A stretch of 17,296 bases of DNA from Smittium mucronatum (Eukaryota > Kickxellomycota > Harpellomycetes > Harpellales > Legeriomycetaceae): assembly GCA_001953115.1 (NCBI GenBank), contig LSSL01006970.1, forward strand, positions 1-17,296, given 5' to 3'. The translations under genes were made by a program, and so were the position numbers. This document shows positions 1 to 8,242 of this stretch, piece after piece (the first letter of the stretch is position 1; the number at the start of each line of letters is the position of its first letter). The notes below the pieces were generated by a model. The model had not been told where the DNA came from, searched no databases, and was given only the letters and a program-made list of their open reading frames with translations.

Positions 1-598
1 CAAACTTCCAAAAAATCTGTAACAAAAGTATGACGTATTGTTTTATTTTCTTTCTTTTTAGAAGATGATCTTGAACATTAAAGAAAAATGTAGACATTTA
101 ATCTGTGCCTTTAAACAATCAATATATATTTAAGTACATTGACCAAAGGTTTAAGTGAATTAATAATGACAATGGCATAACTTATAAGGATAAACAAAAT
201 TTGTTAAATCCTGTTTAGTTACACTATTGAACATAAATCTAAGATTCACCCTCTTATTTTCACCAGAATGGGCCTAATGATTTTCGAGTAATACGATCAT
301 TCTTTAAGTTTGAAATTAATAATCGGTTTTGGAAATTAAATAAAATAAAATCTGGGTTTATAGATTTGAGTTTTTATATCATTATGCTTAATATTTAAAA
401 TATTACTACTCCTAAATTAATACTCTATCAAAATTACAAAAATAAAAAATACAAAATATATTTCAATCTAATGTTTTTTTAGGGAATCTAAAAGAAAAAA
501 TAATAAACATGTGACGTGTGACTATCCAATTGAATGCTAATCCGGGAGAATGGGAAATTTTTCATGTTAAGTTAAACTGAACAATTTATTTAGTATTT
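1..598. other. Gene-less AT-rich stretch
   Basis: No reading frame of useful length occurs on either strand. The sequence is AT-rich with short A and T runs. The 10-mer AATGGCATAA at 171-180 recurs at 616-625 inside the neighbouring miniature element, which may be chance. I see no promoter, RNA gene or structured repeat that I can support. Confidence 0.6.
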
Positions 599-770
599 TT
601 AACCCTTTAAGTTCCAATGGCATAAAAATGACTTTCATTTATGATTAATGCCATTATCATTAGACAGCAAATTATTTCATGTTATTGGATAAAGTCGACT
701 TTAGAACAATTTTGATATCCAATATACACAAATAGGAGCAAAGAAAGAACTTGGTCCCGTAAAGGGTTAG
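599..770. mobile_element. Short piggyBac-type miniature element (MITE) with TTAA-CCCTTT ends
   Basis: The left end reads TTAA followed by CCCTTTAAGTTCCAATGG. The right end, read on the minus strand, is CTAA followed by CCCTTTACGGGACCAAG. The two ends are therefore inverted, share CCCTTTA and a nearby CCAA, and abut TTAA on the left and a one-base variant of it on the right. TTAA target duplication and termini starting with CCC are hallmarks of the piggyBac superfamily. The 172-base length leaves no room for a transposase, so it would be non-autonomous and mobilised in trans. The interior contains AATGGCAT (616-623) and its inverse ATGCCATT (646-653), which could form a hairpin. The degraded right TTAA and the imperfect termini suggest an old insertion. 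The alternative is coincidence between two short CCCTTTA motifs. Confidence 0.5.
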
Positions 771-2399
771 GAGAGTTGAAATTGCATGATACATAAATAT
801 CATATAATAATAGAATGCAGTTTAATTTTTGGTGAAAAAAAGTCATACAATAAAATATCATACATAATATTGCTTCTTTTCAGTAAGAATTGATAATCCT
901 ATAATATGGGGGGGGGGGGTTCAAATTTTTGTAACCTAAAAATGCCTCATATTGAAAAAAATTAGTGAACTAGCTTCTATATTAGTTTATTGCCCATAAA
1001 AATATTTGGGCCAACAGTTAGTACAATCTTCTATAAATATACCAATAGACTTGAAGAAACAATTAGTTTATACGTATACCAACAGAATGAAATACGTATT
1101 TGTATTATAATTAAACCAATAAGAACTGCATCTAAACTTTAAACATGCCATTATAGCTACATCTAATTATCTAGACATTGAAATTTATTTCTAAATCCCT
1201 CTGTCGACTCAGAATCAATTGTTCCACGGCTTATACCGACATATTACTAATTTCATTACTGGTAAGTAAAATTAGCATATAATGGTACTTAAAATCATTT
1301 TTTTAAATTTAAATTTTCAAACGTATAAAAAAAGAAATAAATGTGAATATTAGTGGTGAAAGGTATAATTAAAGCATTAAAATACATTTAACTAGATTAA
1401 AAATTTTTATGGGCGTTCATAAATAATGTGTGCTGTCTTGTAAATAAAGAAACTTGATAGAGCAAAATAACTTATTTATCTAATGCAGATCGATTTTTAG
1501 TTTCTTTATTAAATCCATATTGAAGAAGATTATATTTAATTGCTTTGTAGAAAAAAAAGTTTCCATAATATATTATGTGTAGGTATAAATTTTTAATTAT
1601 TTTTAATACAAAAAAAGAAAAAAAAAATCATATAATCGTAGTTCCCTATAATTATGGTTTAAACAAATTGATATTGTTTTAAAATTATAATTAATAGCAA
1701 AGTTTAAACAAGTCTGTTTTAATAATAACTTATAATTATTTTTTTATATGATAAACCATTTCATTTGTAATATATTATTTGTATATACATCTAAATTATG
1801 ATCCGTAAATTATGTAATATTTATAAGTTTTTTTTCTACATTGGTATAGTGACACGGTCTCTTCATAATAGGATTACTTATATCCTTTTCGGTTAAAACT
1901 ATGTAAAGAAACCTTTTTTGTTTTTAATAACCGTTTTGAAAACTAAAACTTTATTCTGAAATTAGATTAGCAGAGTATTTTATATAAGAATCCTACTAAC
2001 TGCAAATTAAATATTTGATCTAATTTATATACACGAATCTAGAATCCTAGGTTATATACTCCATATTTATTTTTTAAAATTTAATAGATTATATTACCAA
2101 AATCATTTATTTTTTACTAATTTTTCATTTTTTCAACACTAAGGCATCTACTAAAACTACCTGGCTAAAACTGGTTGATTTAATATTTTATATAGGCTAT
2201 CTTTACTATGTTTTTATCTATTATTAAATACACTTATTAAAAAGAACCAATTATCTGCAAAAATATATATCAGAATCTATACCCAGCTTCTCGATTTAAA
2301 ATATAAAAAAAATATCAAATGACAATAGGAATTTCTTTTTATGATAACTTTCTAGTTTGGTGAAAATAATAAACACAACAAATTTTATGTATGAATTGA
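771..2399. other. Gene-less, strongly AT-rich stretch
   Basis: There is no credible coding region. From about 1260 to 2340 the sequence is dominated by A/T runs; the row 1561-1620 has 8 G or C in 60 by my count. The only conspicuous object is the G12 tract at 908-919. I see no tandem satellite or RNA gene. Confidence 0.6.
908..919 (+). repeat. G12 homopolymer tract
   Basis: Twelve consecutive G occur in DNA that is otherwise about 75-80% A+T. It is followed by TTCAAATTTTTG. A second tract of 13 G lies at 5843-5855. Such tracts can arise by polymerase slippage. They are difficult templates, so the exact length may vary between individuals or be an assembly estimate. Confidence 0.9.
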
Positions 2400-2400
2400 C

Positions 2401-2474
2401 CAAAGCTGGCAAGTGAAAAGATCAAAGAAATTCGTTTTTGGAATCCATCACAGAGTGGTGATGGAATTTTCCAG
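2401..2474 (+). repeat. Left copy of a diverged inverted repeat
   Basis: This stretch contains TGGCAAG (2407-2413) and TGGAATTTTCCAG (2462-2474). The same two words occur in the same order on the minus strand at 8233-8227 and 8189-8177, spaced 44 bases apart instead of 55. Bases between them also partly align, for example an A-rich run after TGGCAAG and AGTGG shortly before the second word. The two copies lie close to the left and right limits of the 2400-8230 block of higher GC. They could be old terminal inverted repeats of one insertion, or two unrelated copies of a dispersed repeat. Confidence 0.4.
2440..2472. repeat. Hairpin-forming inverted repeat
   Basis: TCCATCAC (2444-2451) and GTGATGGA (2458-2465) are perfect complements separated by a 6-base loop. 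An outer GGAA (2440-2443) and TTCC (2469-2472) extend the stem past a 3-base bulge. It is GC-richer than its surroundings. It lies inside the left copy of the larger inverted repeat. No T-run follows directly, and a bacterial-style terminator is not expected here. Confidence 0.5.
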
Positions 2475-3463
2475 ATGTTAGAACCACTACATTGCGATAG
2501 TTCTAAAAAACAGAAAACTCATAGCTAAAAAAATATAATATAAAGTAGAGAAAAAAAATATATTCTGAACGCATAAAGTTGATCAATAAGAGTAGGTATT
2601 TCGGTGACCCTTTAAAACTTCTGATTTACAAAGGAGGTCAAATTTTCTTTGAGATTTTTTCCCTCTCTTCTCATGCTATAAGGTAGGATATTTTTGGAGT
2701 AAACTTGGAGGAAGTAGTAAGATTGGCTTTGAAATATTCGACAGCTAACTGAATCGGATCTGATGTTTAGAGAATCTATAATAGAGTCCAAACTACATTT
2801 TCTGCTTTTGAATATATCGAAAATGCTGCGTTTTATTTCTGAAAAATTTAGGTATATTTTGGAAATATGTATATTCCAAAATTCCTTAAGTTAACAGCAT
2901 TGCGTCTTTATAATCACCTCTAACATCAAAAAAGTTGGAATGGTATCGGTATTAAAACTGATCTTAGATAAATTCTCCATTTGAGGATGATTCGCGAAAT
3001 CAGATAAATATCTGATTAAGATGATTCTATTTAAAAAAATTAAACGCATCGGCTTTCTCGAACACGATCCAGAAAAAATGAGCATATTGTAATTTATATG
3101 AAAAAAGTTGAAACATTGAAAACATGAGTGCCCTTATCCCAGAAAAATCGACAAAAAATCATCCAATTGATAACCGAAAAAAGCTAAAATTGATTTTTGA
3201 TCGCTAAATATCTCGATATATGAAACTTGTCGTGTAATTGAGGGTCATAGAGTGACGATTGGTAAAAATTTCATCTCTAATAACTCCTTAATAATTTATT
3301 TTTTATGGAAATAAATTTAATTATAAAGGTTTTGTTTAATTTGCCCTAATCTGGCTCTACAAAAAAAGAAAAGGAAAATTCGATGATATCTTGGAGGGTT
3401 CCGTGACGACGAAATAGAAATGAAACGCTAAAAAACCGAAAAAATAAATGGAATTTGGATGGA

Positions 3464-3748
3464 ATGATAGATGAAATTTCTATCAAAGCAGATGGTTCTA
3501 GCTTTAAAAATCTTATAGACGTTGTATATCAAAGCGAGGAGTTATTTGAAGAGTATATTTTGTTCTCAGGTAAGATTAAACTAAAAAAATCTACACCATA
3601 TGTAGAATATGGTATGAAAATGATGATCCCAAGTTATAATGTCTTTGAAGAAAATGACTATAGCCCAAAAATACACAGTAAGACTGATAAAAAGATTAAG
3701 CCTAGAGTTTTTTACCTTTATTTTGAATCAATTCGACATCGAAGCTAA
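3464..3748 (+). CDS. Short open frame, unidentified; possible exon or relic
   Basis: The frame is free of stops from 3407 to its TAA at 3746-3748 (113 sense codons), long for DNA this AT-rich. The first ATG is at 3464, giving 94 residues, starting MIDEISIKADGSS. The predicted protein looks more natural than the low-complexity F/I/K/N products seen elsewhere. It is charged, with an acidic stretch (YQSEELFEEY) and a basic C-terminal part (KTDKKIKPR), and has no signal peptide or membrane segment. I recognise no family. AG|GTAAGA at 3568-3575 matches an animal-type splice donor, and the run before it is pyrimidine-rich, so the coding part could stop or start there. No neighbouring exon could be recognised. 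A chance open frame remains quite possible. Confidence 0.22.
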   Translation: MIDEISIKADGSSFKNLIDVVYQSEELFEEYILFSGKIKLKKSTPYVEYGMKMMIPSYNVFEENDYSPKIHSKTDKKIKPRVFYLYFESIRHRS

Positions 3749-4131
3749 AGATAAATACTACTTGATTTAGTCGACACTGGTATTAAACCAACAGTGAAAA
3801 GAACTTCAATATTGATGCATTTTATGCTATTGGGTAGTATAATGAAATAGTAAAAAGAAATTCAGGGATATTTCCTATAAAATATTAGTTTTTAATATCC
3901 AAGAAATAAATTTTACACAAATCTTCCTTGAAGGGTTTTCAATTTGGATTATTAAAATTTTGAAAACGTATAACAAGTAGAGATACCAAATCTTTCCATA
4001 TGACTAATCAAAAATTTATCTTGTACCTAATTAAATAAAAAAATCCAAAATTTCCAAATTCCGAAATTTGACGGGGTGAAAAAGGATTAAACCATGTATT
4101 CCAATATCTTAAATTGTCAAAATGGAAATTT

Positions 4132-4156
4132 GATGGATGATGGATGATGGATGATG
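4132..4156 (+). repeat. Short tandem repeat, 7-base unit (GATGGAT)
   Basis: Three perfect head-to-tail copies of GATGGAT are followed by a partial copy that degenerates into GATGAAT. This is a minisatellite-like expansion of a few units. It creates a spurious His/Pro/Ser-rich open frame on the minus strand (4008-4202) that should not be called a gene. Confidence 0.85.
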
Positions 4157-4714
4157 AATTAATTAAATTGAATCCAAATTTTAATTCCTGAATTGTGATC
4201 AAAATAATATAATTATAATTACGAAATTTAATTTCGGAACATTAAAAACTCCGGAGAAGAGCTAGAGTACTATCTCAAATTTTTTTAATTGAAATATCCT
4301 TGTGATTCATGAGAGTTTACTTTGATTAAAAATCTGCGATTAAGATCTTCACACACATAAATATCTGGAGTTATATGATTAAAAGGGAAGAGAGAAATTT
4401 TGAAATTTTAATAATTGATTTGCATAACCCTGGAAATGAATTTCAATACATCAGTCTCAAAAATGAAAGCTAAAAATACTAATTTTTTTTTTGTATCAAA
4501 GAATTTTATTGTAAGATAACTTTTAAAAACTATGCTAAAAAAATATTAAAAAAAGAAAAAGAATCTTATCTTATCTACAATTAGCTTCTCTGCCAGACTA
4601 CCGGCTGCATATCTACGGGAAAATGGTGCAATCTACTAACAGAAAAAACCCCCCTGGCTTTGCTTCAAGTAGGTGTATGACTGAGGTTACATGCAGTCAA
4701 TAATTAAACTCTTT

Positions 4715-4738
4715 TTCAATGAAAAATAGTTCATTGAA
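4715..4738. repeat. Perfect 9-base inverted repeat with 6-base loop
   Basis: TTCAATGAA (4715-4723) and TTCATTGAA (4730-4738) are exact reverse complements with the loop AAATAG between them. It lies inside the GC-richer patch, downstream of the possible transposase relic in that relic's direction of reading. The function is unknown. It could be part of a transposon subterminal region or chance. Confidence 0.6.
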
Positions 4739-4848
4739 GCTGCTGAGTCCCAGACCGGAGCGTACTTCTAACAGGTTTAATAAAATTGTGCTCCTACCCA
4801 AACGTGGAATTGATATACATGGCTTTCCTTCAAATAGCTGCTAGACTC

Positions 4849-5076
4849 TTAGATCCGTCTGACTGTCGAACGCTGGACTTTTGCACTAAAATATGTCTCA
4901 GCTGTGCTAAATGATTTGTTCCTAATGTTTCGAGATGGTCTTCCTCTAGAATTGCTGTCCTCCGAATCGCTGTGTGCTGTCTCCGCTACTCCCAACGAAG
5001 AATAGTACAACGCTATGTGAAATTTTATCTTAGTGCACTTCGCAAAGTACGCTATTAAAACACTAAACCACTGCAA
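4849..5076 (-). pseudogene. Possible decayed transposase C-terminus (piggyBac-like, tentative)
   Basis: A minus-strand frame is open for 75 codons between a stop upstream of 5076 and the TAA at 4849-4851. It has no in-frame ATG near its start; it begins with a TTG codon, so it reads as an internal fragment. The product has an aromatic/hydrophobic N-terminal part, then LGVAETAHSDSEDSNSRGRP and a basic tail ending KVQRSTVRRI. In piggyBac-family transposases the region after the catalytic domain often has a hydrophobic helix, a linker with a GRPS-like motif, then a basic stretch leading into a cysteine-rich zinc-binding end. The GRPS motif and basic tail fit, but the cysteines are absent and the frame stops early. 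The complementary plus-strand frame is also largely open, so strand is uncertain. TTAA-type elements elsewhere in the window make the idea plausible but do not prove it. Confidence 0.25.
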
Positions 5077-5842
5077 GGTATTTCACTCTTAGGGGCTAAA
5101 AATATTCAAAAAAACACGAATTAGGTTACTTCAATATTAATATTCTCACTGAAAAATATTTATTTTTAAGTTTGGAAACTACTACAACCTAGATGGACTA
5201 CTAAATCTGCTGGATCTATATATTTCAAAGTTTCTACTTATCAAAAAATAGATATAACTTTTGAACTTTACTTAGAATCAGAGAAAATCAGTTGAATGTA
5301 AGAATATATACATATATCGTACCAAACGCAAATTAGTTTTAATTGGGATGTCGAATTTCTTGAAATTCTGGCCAAAAAATTTATAAAAACTCCTATCGTA
5401 TATTATTGGATACATATCAAATATTAATGGATGATGATTAGAACACCAATTTATCCTATATAAAAATAAACAGACTTTAAGTATAAATATCGAAATTTTA
5501 TGGACAGAATCAATGTGGTTTCAAGCAAATACTATTTGTTTCTTGGGTCTTTGTAGCTCTATAGTAGAAAAAAGCGATTTATGCACTCAAAAACCGTAGG
5601 AATAAATTTTGAGATAGTTGAAATGGAAAAATCAATTAAATTATTTACATAATTTACAAATCTAATTCGATTTATGAAAAAAAAGCTGATCATAAAACTT
5701 ATTAAATAAAGGGGATTATTTTAAGATAAATCATTCAAGAATGTGATCAAAATCTAATGGGGGTTCATATAGTTGCATACTGACGAAAACGCCAAGGGCA
5801 TCTTATCAATCCAATGTATAAAAAATATAAAATACCATCACT

Positions 5843-5855
5843 GGGGGGGGGGGGG
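5843..5855 (+). repeat. G13 homopolymer tract
   Basis: Thirteen consecutive G are followed by CTGAAACTTTGAAATTAG. This is the longer of the two G tracts in the window (the other is at 908-919). Immediately downstream, 5870-5882 carries TTAGAACTATCGC, whose reverse complement occurs at 2494-2506, so the tract sits next to copies of a dispersed repeat. Confidence 0.9.
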
Positions 5856-7115
5856 CTGAAACTTTGAAATTAGAACTATCGCGAACTATCCAATGGTACT
5901 ATTGGGAATATTTTGAGCTATTTTAATTAAAAATGGCTGATATACACATACTTTGACTACTTCATAGAGATAATATTAATTTCTGAAACAATAATATTAT
6001 TACGAAATTATCTGATACATTCAATAATAATTTTCTTTTCTATTAATAAATAATCAGTGAGGTATAGAAACTGCTGATCTCAGAAAAAATTCTAGAGTAC
6101 CAATAGCAAAATTAATATTCGAAAATATGATTATTTTTCAATTCTGTGTAAATTCAGACCAATATTCACGCTTTTATTTTAATTAATGTCTGGAAAAAAA
6201 AAATAAAGCTAATCTTTGCTTTCTGTAATTTTCGCATAATACATCTCTTTTAAAGCACATACTCTATAAAATTCCGTGATACAAAAAAAAAGTATATAAT
6301 CAAAATAAAATTTACTTATTTGGCCCAAATATGTAAAAAATATCAAATTTCGGCGAGGAAGAAGTTGTAATTAGAAATCTAAGGGCTCTCAGTTTGAAAA
6401 CCCATCTTATACGAAACTTTTCTCGAAAAAAAATTAAAACAAAAAACCTACGTTTTTAGTATCTTTTATCTCAAAATTTATAAAATAATGCCCTAAATAG
6501 AACTAATATTCACGCTGAAGGAAATATTATTGGAAAGAACTTATTCAATCTTCTGTGGTATGTTTGTATCATTCAAAATAGCCATTAATATTGGAGATAA
6601 TGTTCCCAAACTAACTAAACACCTATTTGGAGTGCAAAAAAGCTATCCAGACTCACTAATAATCTTTTACTTCTACATTGTTGATTTTTTAATGATATCC
6701 AGGATTTATATGTTCCTGATATCATCTTTAAGATACCTAAAATCATCTTTTACTATGACAGAGTGATATTGGCTGAGCTCGGGACCGAAATTTTTTTGGA
6801 AAAAAATTCATTCAATGGTGTTTGAACTGCTAGAAAAAGAATTCGTTTGCATCAGCGTGCAGTTTAATAAATTTCGCTATTCTTCGCTCAATCTATCGTC
6901 ATTGAAAGTTGAAATAATCAAAAATACGAAAAACAATTATAGGCTCATTATTTATAAAATGGGGACTTTTAGCGATGCATATAAAAAACGCATTAAATTC
7001 AAGAAATCTATCCTAAGCTGCATTATCCTCATGAAAAAATCTGAGATTCAAATTAATTTCAAAATAAACGCGTAAATTAGGTAGTACTGTTTAAACGCTG
7101 TTTTGGGTACCAGGC

Positions 7116-7136
7116 GGAACTTTCAGGATTATTAAA
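7116..7136 (+). repeat. Diverged direct repeat, copy 1
   Basis: GGAACTTTCAGGATTATTAA closely matches GGAACTTCCGGATTGTTAA at 7565, 449 bases downstream in the same orientation. The differences are one single-base gap and a few substitutions. Similarity continues weakly on the right (a GAAAT word, then an A-rich run). It is either a trace of an old tandem duplication or two copies of an interspersed repeat. Confidence 0.45.
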
Positions 7137-7482
7137 GCCAGAGTCGAAATAATCCAAGCCTAAATTAAAAAAATCATCCGGCCTTTTTTAAAAATCGGTA
7201 AGCCTAACGTTATGATACGAGCTCAAAGCAAATTGGTTATAAAACCTGTGCTCTAAAATACTGGAACTACTCGAGAGCATGCATACTCAAGTTTCCAATT
7301 TTTCAAACTTGGATATTATACCTTATAGGTCGTCAATAAAGTTCAAAATAGCATATTAAGCGGCCGGTAGCAAAAGACAAATAATTAAATGTCCAAAATC
7401 CAAAAACTAAAATAATTAATTTCCATAATTGACAGAAATAAAAGCTTTCGAAAATTCACCAGTAACAGAGAGTCGGAAAATA

Positions 7483-7519
7483 GGTAAAAAAAATCTAAAA
7501 AATTTTCTATTTTTTTACC
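7483..7519. repeat. Inverted repeat, 10-base arms
   Basis: GGTAAAAAAA (7483-7492) and TTTTTTTACC (7510-7519) are exact reverse complements 17 bases apart. The arms are low in complexity, so chance formation in AT-rich DNA is likely. The right arm overlaps the left arm of a second hairpin (7515-7546), so the two structures would be mutually exclusive. Confidence 0.5.
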
Positions 7520-7546
7520 CTGACCTGAGACTTAGAAGTCAGGTAA
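7515..7546. repeat. Hairpin-forming inverted repeat
   Basis: TTACCCTGAC (7515-7524) pairs with GTCAGGTAA (7538-7546), leaving one bulged C and a 13-base loop. The arms are of mixed base composition, so this is less trivial than the A/T palindromes nearby. It overlaps the 7483-7519 inverted repeat and lies just upstream of the second copy of the direct repeat at 7565. Confidence 0.5.
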
Positions 7547-7564
7547 TCCAAAAAATGCTAATGG

Positions 7565-7584
7565 GGAACTTCCGGATTGTTAAG
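7565..7584 (+). repeat. Diverged direct repeat, copy 2
   Basis: GGAACTTCCGGATTGTTAAG is the partner of the copy at 7116-7136 in the same orientation, 449 bases apart. The mixed base composition makes the match more notable than the many A/T-only similarities in the window. Confidence 0.45.
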
Positions 7585-8176
7585 TGGCTATAAACCATGA
7601 AATTCCTAGATATAAAAATTTAAAAAGATTTCATATTCTTTAAAACCGTTCATTTTAAAATTTAGAACAAATACATTAAATACCCCTTGGTGGTATAGAA
7701 AACTAATTGAAACGGCCAGCATGTTTTTAACTATACCTGCCTTCTTTGAAATCTGAAATAAACTTTCAAATTTCAAAGATTCCCGACTTTAGACAGTTGG
7801 AAAATTATTTAAAGGGAAGGATTCTAAAAAAATATAAGTGATCACAAGCTGAAACCGCTGATCAATAATTTTTGCGGTAGACAGCCAAAATTTTTATTAG
7901 CATCGGTGTGCCCAGAATAATTAAGAAGCATAGATTAAGTTTTTCGCCCCCCATCACTTTGAGCCAATTTTCACGAGGTATGATCTACTAAAGCAAGAGA
8001 GATTAGCTATTGAATTTATATATTTATTACCCGGATTTAATAGTAAATTTTATGAGAAATACCTGAGGGTTCGTAAATTAAGATATAATGGATCATTTTA
8101 TAAAAATTTCCAAAATTGTAGTTCTGAAATTTCAAACTTTAATCAGTCCACAGAGTGTTGAAATGATATCTGGTAA

Positions 8177-8242
8177 CTGGAAAATTCCACTAAATCTGGG
8201 ATATTTTGGTTTTTTTTCCATTTTATCTTGCCACTTTTAGCC
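8177..8242 (-). repeat. Right copy of a diverged inverted repeat
   Basis: Read on the minus strand it contains TGGCAAG (8233-8227) and then TGGAATTTTCCAG (8189-8177), the same words and order as the plus strand at 2407-2413 and 2462-2474. It lies at the sharp GC drop near 8230. If homologous to the left copy, the two would bound a 5.8-kb segment as terminal inverted repeats. The divergence and the 11-base spacing difference mean only an alignment can settle it. Confidence 0.4.

Larger units (their letters stand above)
4580..5095. other. GC-richer patch within the window
   Basis: About 500 bases stand out from both flanks by fewer A/T runs and more balanced base use. Stops are sparse on both strands, so long frames exist in both directions, including plus-strand frames either side of a TGA near 4912. 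The patch contains the minus-strand frame at 4849-5076 and the hairpin at 4715-4738. It probably marks younger or formerly coding DNA, most simply a remnant of a transposon or retroposed gene. Confidence 0.5.
5096..8176. other. Long stretch without a supportable gene
   Basis: GC is moderate (roughly 30% or a little more in the rows I counted). Two plus-strand frames, 6530-6766 and 6815-7075, are open for 78 and 86 codons and are about 50 bases apart. The first opens with TTG and is hydrophobic; the second opens with ATG and is basic. Neither shows a motif I recognise and they are near the length expected by chance. The stretch also holds the G13 tract, two diverged copies of a ~20-base direct repeat and two nested inverted repeats listed separately. 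It reads as old, degraded repetitive DNA. Confidence 0.55.

Noticed and set aside
2603..2622. CCCTTTAAAACTTC resembling the TTAA-element terminus
   Set aside because: It is preceded by GTGA rather than TTAA, and similarity ends after CCCTTTAA, so it is not supported as an element end.
2891..3085. 64-codon minus-strand frame
   Set aside because: Length is within chance expectation, with no recognisable motif and no supporting context.
4008..4202. 64-codon minus-strand frame
   Set aside because: It spans the GATGGAT tandem repeat, which generates the His/Pro/Ser run, and the rest is Phe/Asn-rich low complexity.
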